From positions 1 through 28,552 of the forward strand of contig CAZNCQ010000062.1 of assembly GCA_964571275.1 (NCBI GenBank): 28,552 nucleotides of DNA, written 5' to 3'. Numbering within the stretch: the stretch's first letter is position 1; every line of letters starts with the position of its first letter. The notes beneath the pieces were generated by a model. It saw only the letters and a list, made by a program, of their open reading frames with translations. It searched no databases and had not been told where the DNA came from. Shown piece by piece: positions 16,128 through 24,150 of the stretch. Position numbers and translations under genes: made by a program. The DNA is from DASRQZ01 sp964571275 (GTDB taxonomy: Bacteria > Myxococcota_A > Polyangia > Fen-1088).

Positions 16128-16913
16128 TCATCTCCCCTGCTGGAGGATCCGTCGCGTCCGAGCCGGATCGTTGGTGATGACGCCATCCACGCCCATCGCC
16201 GCCAGCGCGTGCAGCGTATGGGCGTCGTCCACGGTCCAGACGTTGACCAGATAGCCGCGCTCGTGCCAGCGCTGCACCGTCTCGGGCGCGCACAGCGCCG
16301 CTTCCGGGTGCAGCGCGCGCGGGTGCAGCCAGTGCCGCGCCCAGGCCGCGCGCAGCGGCAACGCGGCCTCTGCTTCGAAGAGCAGCCCCGCCGGCACGTC
16401 GGGCGCCCGGCGCATCCAGGTCCAGACCGCGCGAGGATGAAACGACGACACCAGCACGCGCGCGGCGGCGCCCGCGCGCGCGACGATCGCCGCCACGCGA
16501 TCGACCAGCGGGCCGATCGGGCCGCCGGCGTAGCCCTCCGTCTTGAGCTCGATGTTCACCAGCAACTCGGGCCCGCACGCGTCCAGCGCCTCCTCCAGCG
16601 TCGGGATGCGCGCACCCGAGGTCAAGGTCACGGTACGCAGCTCGGCCAACGTCAGGTTCGCGACGCGCTCCGGGCGGCCGGCGAGCCGCGCCAGATCGTC
16701 GTCGTGAAAGACAATCACCTCGCCGGTCGCACAGCAGAGCACGTCGAGCTCCACGCCGTCGGCGCCGTCGCGTGCGGCGCGCGTGAAGGCAGCCAGGCTG
16801 TTCTCGGGCTCGAGCGCGCTTGCCCCGCGATGGCCTATCACCAGCGGCAACGGCAGGCCGCCGTCACCGGAAGCGCCCGCGCGCACTCGGTTCGCGTCCC
16901 GACGTTGCCACAC
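16128..16913 (-). CDS. Glycerophosphodiester phosphodiesterase
   Basis: 261 residues from GTG 16911-16913. GDPD-family TIM barrel that releases glycerol-3-phosphate from deacylated phospholipids. Motifs: GHRGASALEPENSLAAF (His28, Arg29), DGADGVELDV, VIVFHDDDLARLAG, ELLVNIELKTEG and the closing strands VNVWTVDD and MGVDGVITNDP. No export signal is apparent, so it is probably cytoplasmic like UgpQ. The start is uncertain: the GTG at 16913 has an extended -10-like TGG-TACGCT 7 bases upstream, while GTG 16884-16886 would trim nine residues. The frame stays open further upstream into the divergent gene, which I reject. Confidence 0.92.
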   Translation of the reverse strand: MWQRRDANRVRAGASGDGGLPLPLVIGHRGASALEPENSLAAFTRAARDGADGVELDVLCCATGEVIVFHDDDLARLAGRPERVANLTLAELRTVTLTSGARIPTLEEALDACGPELLVNIELKTEGYAGGPIGPLVDRVAAIVARAGAAARVLVSSFHPRAVWTWMRRAPDVPAGLLFEAEAALPLRAAWARHWLHPRALHPEAALCAPETVQRWHERGYLVNVWTVDDAHTLHALAAMGVDGVITNDPARTRRILQQGR

Positions 16914-16920
16914 AACAAAA

Positions 16921-16926
16921 AGCGTA
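16921..16926 (-). promoter_or_regulatory. Extended -10-like TGG-TACGCT of the phosphodiesterase gene
   Basis: On the minus strand TACGCT, preceded by TGG, is 7 bases before the GTG at 16913, with no Shine-Dalgarno sequence. Together with TAAACT at 16947-16952 it makes a compact divergent promoter pair in a 45-base gap. Confidence 0.4.
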
Positions 16927-16946
16927 CCACCTGCGGCGCGAAGAAC

Positions 16947-16952
16947 TAAACT
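16947..16952 (+). promoter_or_regulatory. -10-like TAAACT of the TPR lipoprotein gene
   Basis: TAAACT is exactly 6 bases before the ATG at 16959, the spacing expected when transcription starts at the start codon. Confidence 0.4.
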
Positions 16953-16958
16953 CCAGGG

Positions 16959-19391
16959 ATGCGTCGTGTGCGACCCTCGCCCGCCTGGCTCCTGAAGCCG
17001 TCCGCTGCTGCTGTGTTGGGAGCCTTCGGCTTCGCCGCCTTCGGAGCCGCCGCATGCGCGCACCACGGGCCGCCGGCGCCCGTGGGGCCGTCGCAGCACT
17101 TTCAGAGCGAGGCGACCCAGATCGGCGGCGTGAAGTACGAGGACGACTTCGTCGAGGCGCGGCTGGTCTTCCAGGCGCTGCCCATAGGCGTCCCGGAGCG
17201 CGCAACGCTGCGCCAGAGCCTGCTGCACTACCTGCTCGACCCGGTGGTCGCGCTGCCGGCGGAGCAGCTGCGGCGCGAGGTTCGCGATCTCGAAAACGAC
17301 GACATCTATGACCGGATCTTCGATTCGTTCCGCGATGCGCTGGCGCTGTTCGATCCCTCGGAGCTGTGGGCGCCGGATCCGCGTGCCAAGATCACGCCCG
17401 TCGAGCAGGACCTGCTCGGGCGCGCAGCGAAGCTGGTGGTCTCCGTCTATTCACCGCGCGGGGCGGACACGCAGGTGGCGCTCGCGACCGCGGTGCTGGC
17501 GACGATCGATCCCACGTCCAAGGAATGGCCGGAGCGCCTGTCGGAGCTGATTCGCTGGACCGAGGAGGCGGGCGCGGCCGGCGACGGCAGCGGCTTCCGG
17601 CGTCCCACGACGTCGGCCGACATCCTGGAGAGCGCGTTTTCGGACTGGCCATCGCCCGCGCTGGCGAGCCCGCTCGACGGTGTGTACGCGGAGCGACAGC
17701 GGAAGTTCGTCTCGGTGCTGCGCAAGCCGCTGGGCGGCGGCGAGTCGTCGCGCAAGGCGCTCGGCGATCTGCTGCTCGCGCACGGCGACGAGATGCAGCG
17801 CGCGGTCGTCAACGTCGCCACGCTGTACCTGCGCTGCGGGCTGATCGCGCGCGCCGCGCAGCGAACCGGCGAGCTCGCCGAGCAGCCGGGAGACGATCCC
17901 GAGCTGCGCGCGATGCTCGAAGCGGCGGCGCGGCCGACCGCCGAGGCTGGCGACTACCTGCGCCTCGCGCGCCGGTTCCTGCCGCGTGTCGAGATGCTCG
18001 GTGGCACGGCGACCGACAGCGCCGATCCACTGGTCGCGTTCCGCGTGCTCGAGGCGGGCCTCGGACGCTTCTCCGGCGACACGGAGATGCTGGTGCTGTC
18101 GGCGCACGTGGCGCGCATCCTCTCGTCGCCGTTCCTCGCGATTCGCCGGCTCGAAGAGGCGTCGGCCGTCGTCGAGGCGACGCCGGGCGCGGTCGACGGC
18201 GATCAGGCGGCGAAGATCTCGGCCGAGCTGCTCGAGCTCTACTTCGTGCGCCTGCGACTGCGCCTGGATCCCGAGCGCGTAGCGCCCGCCTTCGGCGAGG
18301 CGGACGTGCTCCGGCAGCGGTCGGCGGAGACGCGGCGGCGATTTCAAAAGGCCGACATCAAGATCCGCGACGCCGACATCGACTTCGAGGTCGCGCGCAG
18401 CTACCTCAACGCCGGGCTCATCGATCGCGCTGAACCCTTGTTCCTGCGCGCGCGCAGCGAGAGCGAGCCGACCGCGGAGATCAGCATCGAGATCGCGAAC
18501 CTCGCGCTCAAGCGCGGAGATCCGCGGCGCGCGAGCGAGATCCTGCGCGAGGCGCTCGATGCCCAGCACGCCAAGGGCGCGCAGCAAGATACGATTGGCT
18601 CGGTCGAGGGGCGGTCGCGCATGGAGCGCCTGCTCGGCGACACCTACGACGTGGCCAGCGATCGGGGCAGCGCCGAAGCCGCCTGGCGCGAGTCGCTGGT
18701 CGGCTGGGAGCGGCTGATGATCGAGCACCTGCGCCGCAAGAGCTACACGTCGTCGGCCGAAGCGACGTTCGAGGTCGGGCGGCTGCTCTATCTGCTGGGA
18801 CGCCACTCGGAGGGGCTGCAGAAGTTCGACGAGTCACTCGAGCAGGACAGCGACCGCGACCAGTCGTACATCGATATGATCGCGTTCCTGGTTCAGAACG
18901 GCGAGGCCGACGCGGCGATCAGCATCTATCACCGCGCGATCGCGCGCCCGAACCGCGCGGTCTCGGAGTACGTCAAGGTCTACACGTCGCTGTGGGTGCT
19001 CGACCTCAGCCGGCGGTCGAGCAAGGTCGCCGACGGCACGGCGGAGACCTATCTGCGCACGCTGGATCAGCGGCACCCGGAGCTGCGGCCCCACCGCGGC
19101 GCCACCTGGTACCGCGAGCTGGCGCGTTACGTGGTCGGCAAGATCGGCTATGCCGAGATCCTCGCCGCCGCCGACACGCGCGCCAAGCAAGCGGAGATCT
19201 ACTTCTACGAGGCGATGCGCCGGCTCGAAGACGGCAAGGCCGACGACGCACACCAGCTCTGGCAGAAGGTGGTCGACACGAAGATGTTCTCGTTCTTCGA
19301 GTTCGACATGGCCTCGCGCTACCTGCGCGTCGGTGCCCCGTCATCGCCGCCGGCCGAGCGCAGCAACACCACCGCCACCGAGACGATTTGA
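16959..19391 (+). CDS. Large TPR-like helical-repeat lipoprotein
   Basis: 810 residues. The N-terminus is a basic stretch and hydrophobic core ending FGAAAC, so Cys33 is the likely lipidation site; the lipobox is weak, with Ala at -3. The remainder is alpha-helical and rich in paired helices of the TPR kind, for example ARSYLNAGLIDRAEPLFLRARSE, IANLALKRGDPRRASEILREAL, EVGRLLYLLGRHSEGLQKFDESLEQD and IAFLVQNGEADAAISIYHRAI. Such proteins usually scaffold others at the inner face of the outer membrane or in the periplasm. No enzymatic motif is visible. It is alone in its unit, divergent from the phosphodiesterase gene and followed by tRNA-Cys. A function cannot be named. Confidence 0.85.
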   Translation: MRRVRPSPAWLLKPSAAAVLGAFGFAAFGAAACAHHGPPAPVGPSQHFQSEATQIGGVKYEDDFVEARLVFQALPIGVPERATLRQSLLHYLLDPVVALPAEQLRREVRDLENDDIYDRIFDSFRDALALFDPSELWAPDPRAKITPVEQDLLGRAAKLVVSVYSPRGADTQVALATAVLATIDPTSKEWPERLSELIRWTEEAGAAGDGSGFRRPTTSADILESAFSDWPSPALASPLDGVYAERQRKFVSVLRKPLGGGESSRKALGDLLLAHGDEMQRAVVNVATLYLRCGLIARAAQRTGELAEQPGDDPELRAMLEAAARPTAEAGDYLRLARRFLPRVEMLGGTATDSADPLVAFRVLEAGLGRFSGDTEMLVLSAHVARILSSPFLAIRRLEEASAVVEATPGAVDGDQAAKISAELLELYFVRLRLRLDPERVAPAFGEADVLRQRSAETRRRFQKADIKIRDADIDFEVARSYLNAGLIDRAEPLFLRARSESEPTAEISIEIANLALKRGDPRRASEILREALDAQHAKGAQQDTIGSVEGRSRMERLLGDTYDVASDRGSAEAAWRESLVGWERLMIEHLRRKSYTSSAEATFEVGRLLYLLGRHSEGLQKFDESLEQDSDRDQSYIDMIAFLVQNGEADAAISIYHRAIARPNRAVSEYVKVYTSLWVLDLSRRSSKVADGTAETYLRTLDQRHPELRPHRGATWYRELARYVVGKIGYAEILAAADTRAKQAEIYFYEAMRRLEDGKADDAHQLWQKVVDTKMFSFFEFDMASRYLRVGAPSSPPAERSNTTATETI

Positions 19392-19432
19392 GCCGGCGCT
19401 CGTTTGTGGTATCACCCTGGAGCTTTTTTCAG

Positions 19433-19504
19433 GGTGCCGTGGCCAAGTGGTAAGGCAAGGGTCTGCAAAACCCTCATTCCCCGGTTCAAATCCGGGCGGC
19501 ACCT
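19433..19504 (+). tRNA. tRNA-Cys (anticodon GCA)
   Basis: 72 bases fold as a cloverleaf. Acceptor GGTGCCG (19433-19439) pairs with CGGCACC (19497-19503). D-stem is GCC/GGC with loop AAGTGGTAA. Anticodon stem AGGGT/ACCCT holds loop CTGCAAA with GCA at 19465-19467. T-arm is CCCGG-TTCAAAT-CCGGG. The discriminator base is T (U73), the identity base of tRNA-Cys. The 3' CCA is not encoded. It is downstream of the TPR gene and convergent with glutamate-cysteine ligase. Confidence 0.97.
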
Positions 19505-19517
19505 CAAAATTCTTGCC

Positions 19518-19546
19518 GGGCTCGTGAGCCCCGCGCCTCAGGCGCG
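19518..19546. terminator. Two back-to-back hairpins between tRNA-Cys and the gshA-type gene
   Basis: GGGCT-CGTG-AGCCC (19518-19531) is followed directly by CGCGCC-TCA-GGCGCG (19532-19546). The loop of the second hairpin is exactly the stop codon (TGA on the minus strand) of the glutamate-cysteine ligase gene. No T-run follows on the plus strand. Confidence 0.45.
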
Positions 19547-20884
19547 TAGCTCCCAGCGCGCGACCAGCTTCCTGGGGTCGCCGCTGGTCGCATTGAAGTC
19601 GTCGAGCAGGTCGTCTGCGGGCGAGCGCCCAGCGGTCGCGTAGGCGAGCAGCGGCTCGACGAGGCGTGCGTCCGCCGCGCCGCCCGGCACGCGGCCGAGG
19701 CCGTCCTTGGCGATGCGACAGAGCTCGACGGCCAGGTCCTTGAGCGCGCGGCCGCCGAAGCGCGCCGTCAGCCCCAGGCGCGGGACCTCGCGGCGCAGGA
19801 TCTCGCGCTCCGGCATCGTCCGGTCGGCGACCAGCCGCCAGGCCTCGGCGCGCGCGTCGGCGTCGTCGAGCAGGCCGCGCCAGAGCGCGCCCAGCCCCAC
19901 CGCCAACGGCAACGCGGTCGCGTCGGCGCCGCGCACCTCGATCGTGCGCTTGAGGCGCACCTCCGGGAACACCGTCGACAGATGCAGCTCCCAGTCGGCC
20001 AACGTGGCGCGCTCGCCGTCAAACCCTTCCTTCAAGAACCGGCGGAACGTGATGCGGTCGCGCGGGGGTCGATAGACGCCGTCGCGCACCAGGAAGAACA
20101 TCGGCACGTCCAGCGCCCACTCGGCGTAGTCGCGGAACTCGAAGTCGGGCTTGAACACGAACGGCAACAGCCCGCAGCGATCCTCGTCGGTCTCGAGCCA
20201 GATCGCCGCGCGCTGGCTCTTGTACCCGTTGGGCTTGCCGTCGGTGAGCGGCGACGCCGCGTAGAGCGCGGTCACGATCGAGGTCACGCCCATCGCGGTG
20301 CGGATCTTGTCCGTGGCGTTCTGCTCGTCGGAAAAATCGAAGTTCGCCTGCACCGTCGCGGTGCGCTTCATCATCTCGTGCGCCAGCCGCCCGCGCGACG
20401 GCAGATAGGTGCGCATGACCGCGTAGCGGCGTTTGGGCAGCCAGGGGATGTCGTCGAGCTTGCCGAAGGGACGGGCTCCGCAGCCAATGAAGCGGATGCC
20501 CAGCGGGCCGGCCACCCCGTTCACCTCGGCGACGTGCGCGAGCAGCGCGTCGCGACAGGCGGTGGCGGTGGACAGCGCGGCCCCCGACAGCTCCAGCTGG
20601 CCACCCGGCTCGATGGTGATCCGCTCCGCGCCGCGCTCGAGCGAGATGATGTGTCCATCCTGAGTCTCGGCGGTGAAGCCACGCGCGAGCAGGCCCTCGA
20701 GGATCTGCGAGATGCTGGGCGCACCGTCGTAGGGGACCGGCCGGCCGTCGGCGAGGACGCCGATCTTTTCCTGCTCGAGGCCGATCAGCCACTGGTCGCG
20801 CGGCTTGGCCGCGGAACGGAAATATCCCACCAGGTCGACCGCCGAGGGGGCGGCGGACGGTTCTACATCGCGATGAGAGGCCAT
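19538..20884 (-). CDS. gshA: Glutamate-cysteine ligase
   Basis: 448 residues; joins glutamate and cysteine, the first step of glutathione-type thiol synthesis. Sequence features are those of the GCS2 / proteobacterial-plant class: QWLIGLEQEKIGV at the N-terminus, ISLERGAERITIEPGGQLELSG (substrate/metal-binding acidic residues), RYAVMRTYLP, TATVQANFDFSDE, LTDGKPNGYKSQRAAIW and VFPEVRLKRTIEVRGAD. Length fits the class (~430-460). The start ATG 20882-20884 is divergent from the PATAN gene across a 245-base gap; a candidate promoter (TTGACC, 16 bases, TAGCCT) lies ~75 bases upstream. It faces tRNA-Cys. An EgtA-like role in ergothioneine synthesis is an alternative, but no egt genes are seen. Confidence 0.93.
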   Translation of the reverse strand: MASHRDVEPSAAPSAVDLVGYFRSAAKPRDQWLIGLEQEKIGVLADGRPVPYDGAPSISQILEGLLARGFTAETQDGHIISLERGAERITIEPGGQLELSGAALSTATACRDALLAHVAEVNGVAGPLGIRFIGCGARPFGKLDDIPWLPKRRYAVMRTYLPSRGRLAHEMMKRTATVQANFDFSDEQNATDKIRTAMGVTSIVTALYAASPLTDGKPNGYKSQRAAIWLETDEDRCGLLPFVFKPDFEFRDYAEWALDVPMFFLVRDGVYRPPRDRITFRRFLKEGFDGERATLADWELHLSTVFPEVRLKRTIEVRGADATALPLAVGLGALWRGLLDDADARAEAWRLVADRTMPEREILRREVPRLGLTARFGGRALKDLAVELCRIAKDGLGRVPGGAADARLVEPLLAYATAGRSPADDLLDDFNATSGDPRKLVARWELRA

Positions 20885-20905
20885 TCGTTTGTCGGCGTGC
20901 CAGAC

Positions 20906-20925
20906 GGTGGGGGCGAGAGGGAGAT
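20906..20925. repeat. 20-base G-rich intergenic repeat, copy 1
   Basis: GGTGGGGGCGAGAGGGAGAT matches GGCGGGGGCGAGAGGGGGAT at 24892-24911 in 18 of 20 positions. Both copies are intergenic, one in the gshA upstream region and one between two minus-strand genes. Confidence 0.6.
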
Positions 20926-20956
20926 GTGAAGCAACGACCGTTGGCGGAGCGCCGCA

Positions 20957-20984
20957 AGGCTACTATGCTGCGGCTTCAGGTCAA
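20957..20984 (-). promoter_or_regulatory. Candidate sigma-70-like promoter of the glutamate-cysteine ligase gene
   Basis: On the minus strand TTGACC (20979-20984) and TAGCCT (20957-20962) are 16 bases apart, ~73 bases before the ATG. The -35-like box sits inside an inverted repeat, TTCAG-GTCAA-CTGAA (20975-20989), which could be an operator. The -10 match is weak. Confidence 0.3.
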
Positions 20985-21075
20985 CTGAACGTTTCGGTCT
21001 GGCTGATCTTGGAGCCCGAGACGGGTCCCCGAGCGTCGATCCAAACTGGCGCCCTAAGACGCCACGGTCGAGCAC

Positions 21076-21098
21076 GGTCGGCGTATACTCGGCCGACC
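21076..21098 (+). promoter_or_regulatory. Inverted repeat around a -10-like TATACT upstream of the PATAN gene
   Basis: GGTCGGC (21076-21082) and GCCGACC (21092-21098) are perfect 7-bp arms around GTATACTCG, which contains TATACT (21084-21089). The ATG at 21130 is 40 bases further on. The layout fits an operator over a promoter, or an early-transcript hairpin. No -35 box is recognised. Confidence 0.4.
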
Positions 21099-21129
21099 CT
21101 TCCACAACGTAGTGGGTGGGATCGCGCGC

Positions 21130-22887
21130 ATGAACCTGTCACCGCTCGTCACCCTCATCGACCCGGATCCGAAGGGTATCGCGACGCTCGCCTACTCGTT
21201 CGAGAAAGAGCGGTTCACGGTGACCGGGACATCCGAGCTCAATCGAGCGAAGCAGCTGCTCGGCGCCACCGGGAGCCGCGTGGCGCTGATCGCGGTCCGC
21301 TCGCCCGAGCAGCCGGCGCTGCAGCTGATTGGCGAGCTGCGCAGCGCGCTGGCGACACGCACGTTGCCCATCGTTGCCTTCGGCGCCCCGGCCCTGCGCA
21401 ACGCCGCCGTCGCCGCCGGCGCCTTCGACTATCTCGACACCCCGCTGCTGGTGCGCGACGCGAGCGTCGTATGCCGGCTGTGGCTGTACGCGCGCGGGCC
21501 GACCTCTGATCGCGACACCGTTCCTGACATCGTCGGGTCGCTCGACCTCCTGCACGGCCTCTTCTTCCTGATGCGCGCCATGAACGCGACCGGCCGATCG
21601 GGCGTCCTGCAGCTGACGCGCGGCAACCGCAAGGCCGAGGTGAAGTTCGCCGATGGCGCGGTCACCGCGGCGGAGGTCCGCGGGCTGCAGGCGTTCCCGG
21701 CGCTGCACCAGGTGTTGCTCTGGTCGGGCGCGGAGATTTCGCTCAAGCTGCGGCACGTCCCGCGGCGCGCGCAGTTCTCGGCCAAGGGCCCGGAGATCCT
21801 CGAGGAGTGCGAGCGGTTCCTGCGCGACGTCACTCATGCCGCACGCCAGATCGGCTCGCTGCAGACGGTGTTCGCGATCGATGCGCGCCAGGGTGGCGCG
21901 TTCCAGGCCGGCGTGCCCGAGGAGGTGGCGCCGGTGGCGCGATTCTTCGACGGCGCGCGCACGCTGGGCGAGGTGATCGAGGAGAGTCCGTTCCGGGTCT
22001 TCGACACGTTGCGCGTGGTCAAGCGGCTGCTCGATTCAGGCGCGCTGGTTCCGCGCACGGCGAGCGCGCCGGCGACGGGTCCTCAGGTGGCGGCGGCGGT
22101 GCCGGCCAATCCGACGGCGGTGCCGCGCGCGCGCACGCGCAGCGGCGCGCAGATCCCGGTCGGACGCGCGACGCAGCCGCGCGTCCCGGAGACGTTGTCG
22201 GCCGAGCGCCGCGCGGCCCCGGGCGAGCGCCGCAAGAACCTGCGCCGGACGCCGGTGCCGTTCGAGAAGCCGGCCGCCAAGCCGGCACCCGCGCCGATTC
22301 CGCTGGTGACGAAGAAGAGTCCCTCGGGCGGATTCGCCGCCGGGGAGATCCGCTCGGCCTCGAAGCCACGGTTGGCGCCGCAAAGGCCAGTCGCCGCGCT
22401 CGAGCGCGAGCCGTCGGTCGAGGTGAAGCTCGACGGCGTGCCGTTGTCCTCGCTGTCGCTCGACGCCTCCGTCCCGGGTTCGGTGCCCACGCCCGTTGCG
22501 CCGGCGGCACACGCCGCGTCGCCGGGCGCCGTCGCCCCGGTCGCTGCGGAACCGGTCGCAACCACTCCGGTCGCGGCCACTCCGGTCGCAGCCGCGCCGG
22601 CCGCGCCGGTCGCGGCCGCGCCGGTCACCGCCCGAGCCCAGAGCTCAGCGCCGCCGAGCGCGCGGCAGTCATCGACATCGGTTCGCCCCAAGAAGACCGT
22701 CAGGACCAAGACGCCGGTCCCCGGCGCTCCCGCGTTCAGCGATCTCGAGGCCGACTTCTTCGCGCGCGAGGCCGACCTCTACAAGAGCGAAGCCGGCGAC
22801 ACCTTCGAGGACCTGGAGCACGGCGACGGCAAACCGCGCCCGGTGCGCGCCGAGGGGTCACGAGGCGTGCGCACGCGGAAGAAGTGA
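21130..22887 (+). CDS. Pseudo-receiver / PATAN (DUF4388) regulatory protein
   Basis: 585 residues. Residues ~5-125 look like a response-regulator receiver (VTLIDPDPKGIATLAYSFEKE...LPIVAFGAPALRNAAVAAGAFDYLDTP). The phosphoacceptor Asp is missing (strand VALIAVRS) and the usual Lys-Pro before the last helix is DTP, so it should not be phosphorylated in the normal way. Residues ~140-210 (LDLLHGLFFLMRAMNATGRSGVLQLTRGNRKAEVKFADGAVTAAEV) are a PATAN/DUF4388 domain, and ~260-315 (FFDGARTLGEVIEESPFRVFDTLRVVKRLLDSGALV) the winged-helix-like module that often follows. A long Ala/Pro/Val disordered region ends in FSDLEADFFAREADLYKSEA. ATG 21130 is chosen as start with GGTGGG upstream; GTG 21112 is possible. 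Such proteins are typical of myxobacterial regulatory networks; the partner is unknown. Confidence 0.85.
   Translation: MNLSPLVTLIDPDPKGIATLAYSFEKERFTVTGTSELNRAKQLLGATGSRVALIAVRSPEQPALQLIGELRSALATRTLPIVAFGAPALRNAAVAAGAFDYLDTPLLVRDASVVCRLWLYARGPTSDRDTVPDIVGSLDLLHGLFFLMRAMNATGRSGVLQLTRGNRKAEVKFADGAVTAAEVRGLQAFPALHQVLLWSGAEISLKLRHVPRRAQFSAKGPEILEECERFLRDVTHAARQIGSLQTVFAIDARQGGAFQAGVPEEVAPVARFFDGARTLGEVIEESPFRVFDTLRVVKRLLDSGALVPRTASAPATGPQVAAAVPANPTAVPRARTRSGAQIPVGRATQPRVPETLSAERRAAPGERRKNLRRTPVPFEKPAAKPAPAPIPLVTKKSPSGGFAAGEIRSASKPRLAPQRPVAALEREPSVEVKLDGVPLSSLSLDASVPGSVPTPVAPAAHAASPGAVAPVAAEPVATTPVAATPVAAAPAAPVAAAPVTARAQSSAPPSARQSSTSVRPKKTVRTKTPVPGAPAFSDLEADFFAREADLYKSEAGDTFEDLEHGDGKPRPVRAEGSRGVRTRKK
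22537..22626 (+). repeat. 15-base tandem repeat coding Pro-Val-Ala units
   Basis: CCGGTC recurs at 22537, 22552, 22567, 22582, 22606 and 22621, a 15-base period with one 24-base step, inside the PATAN gene. It encodes PVA-type pentapeptides of the disordered linker. Copy number may vary between strains. Confidence 0.7.
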
Positions 22888-22928
22888 CCGGTGGTGACCG
22901 GCGCTGAGCGCAGGGATCGAAAAGGAGT

Positions 22929-23576
22929 TCAGCTCGACTGCCAGGCCAGCTCGAGACGGCCGACCGGGCTGGCGATCCGCAGGGTCAGGCTGCCGCTGCG
23001 CGGGCCGACGAAGTCGGGCTCCTTGCCGTCGGTCGGAGCCGGCTTGACGAAGCGGATCGCATAGCTGCGCGTGAACGGGCCCTTGGCGGGGAAGAACTCG
23101 ATCTCGTAGGGGTCGGGCAGCTTTTCCAGGCGCACCGATTCGGGCGCCAGCTCGTGGCCGGCGCCGTCGACCAGCGTCACGCGCCACGCCGAGCTGCGCT
23201 TCTCCAGGTCGTTCCACTTGTAGTTCGTGCTCTGCGCGGTCACGTGGAACTCGTAGGCGTCGCGCGCGCTCTCGAGCTGCGCCGCCCGCAGCGCCGCCTT
23301 CTCCGTGTCCGAGAGGCTGTAGATCGCTGCGTAGTGCTCGACGTAGGCCTCACGAAAGTCCCAGGACTTCAGCGTCGCCCAGGCCTCGAGCGCATCGTCG
23401 GCGATCTCGTGACGCACGACCTGGTGGCGAGTCCAGCGCTGGTAGACCTCCACGTAGTCACGCGACTGGTAGTCGTGCTGCGCCTCGGAGAAGTCGACGA
23501 TGACCGGCTTCGGCGCGGCGCAACTTGCGATCGCCGTGAGCCCGAGCGCCACGACAAATCGCGCGCGCTCTCTCAT
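22929..23576 (-). CDS. Small predicted lipoprotein of unknown function
   Basis: 215 residues. The signal peptide MRERARFVVALGLTAIASC ends in a lipobox (IASC, Cys19) followed by AAPKP. The first half is helical and rich in charged and aromatic residues (SEAQHDYQSRDYVEVYQRWTRHQ). The second half looks like a beta domain (SSAWRVTLVDGAGHELAPESVRL, SYAIRFVKPA, GSLTLRIASPVGRLELAWQSS). I do not recognise the family. The ATG overlaps the pyrE stop by four bases (ATGA), so it is the last gene of the pyrE-containing run. It converges on the PATAN gene with a 41-base gap that contains a small GCGC-TGA-GCGC hairpin. Confidence 0.8.
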   Translation of the reverse strand: MRERARFVVALGLTAIASCAAPKPVIVDFSEAQHDYQSRDYVEVYQRWTRHQVVRHEIADDALEAWATLKSWDFREAYVEHYAAIYSLSDTEKAALRAAQLESARDAYEFHVTAQSTNYKWNDLEKRSSAWRVTLVDGAGHELAPESVRLEKLPDPYEIEFFPAKGPFTRSYAIRFVKPAPTDGKEPDFVGPRSGSLTLRIASPVGRLELAWQSS

Positions 23577-24139
23577 CTGAAGTCCTGGCGGCGGAACAGC
23601 GTGATGAGCGGCGCCTCGCGCTCCAGCGCCTCGCGCCCACCCTCCTCACGGTCGACCAGTCCCAGCACGACACTCACCTTGAGGCCGAACTCGCGCACGC
23701 GCGCGATCGCCTTCAGCGCCGAGCCGCCGGTGGTGACCACGTCCTCGAGCACCGCGACCGGCATCCCCGGGCGCAGCGACTTCGTGCCCTCGAGCCACTG
23801 CCCGGTGCCGTGACCCTTGGGCTCCTTGCGCACGTAGAACGCCGCCAGCGGGCGCCCCGCGAGGTAGCTCACCGTCGAGACCGCCGACGCCAGTGGATCG
23901 GCCCCCATGGTCAGGCCGCCGATCGCCTCGACGTCGCGCGCCTGCTCGGTGAGGATCCGGTTGAACAGCGACCCCACCAGAAAGTGCCCCTCGGCGGTCA
24001 GCACCGTCTGCTTGCAGTCGATGTAGAAGTTGCTCTTCATCCCCGAAGCCAGCGTGACCTCGCGCTGCTCGTACGACAACCGAGCTAGCAAGGCGAGCAG
24101 GCGGCTCCGGTACTGTTCATGTAGCTCGTCGCCGATCAT
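23573..24139 (-). CDS. pyrE: Orotate phosphoribosyltransferase
   Basis: 188 residues; converts orotate and PRPP to OMP, the fifth step of UMP synthesis. The PRPP-binding motif is VAVLEDVVTTGGSAL (128-142). The catalytic-loop basic residues are in VRKEPKGHGTG (Lys105, Lys108, His110), and SGMKSNFYIDCK (32-43) is the family's N-terminal orotate/phosphate segment. Size is normal for a stand-alone PyrE. It is on the same strand as pyrF, separated by rlmB and the GIDE-like gene. An extended -10-like TGC-TAGATT (24151-24156, minus strand) 11 bases before the ATG could give pyrE its own promoter. The stop overlaps the start of the lipoprotein gene. Confidence 0.96.
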   Translation of the reverse strand: MIGDELHEQYRSRLLALLARLSYEQREVTLASGMKSNFYIDCKQTVLTAEGHFLVGSLFNRILTEQARDVEAIGGLTMGADPLASAVSTVSYLAGRPLAAFYVRKEPKGHGTGQWLEGTKSLRPGMPVAVLEDVVTTGGSALKAIARVREFGLKVSVVLGLVDREEGGREALEREAPLITLFRRQDFR

Positions 24140-24150
24140 CGTCGTCGGCG

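Noticed and set aside
19414..19435. Inverted repeat ACCCTG...CAGGGT around a T-run just before tRNA-Cys
   Set aside because: The T-run is in the loop, not after the stem, and the right arm overlaps the tRNA's first bases, so it is not a normal terminator; chance is likely.
22881..22904. Direct repeat GTGACCGG twice, 10 bases apart, at the end of the PATAN gene
   Set aside because: Too short to distinguish from chance in GC-rich DNA; no function suggested.
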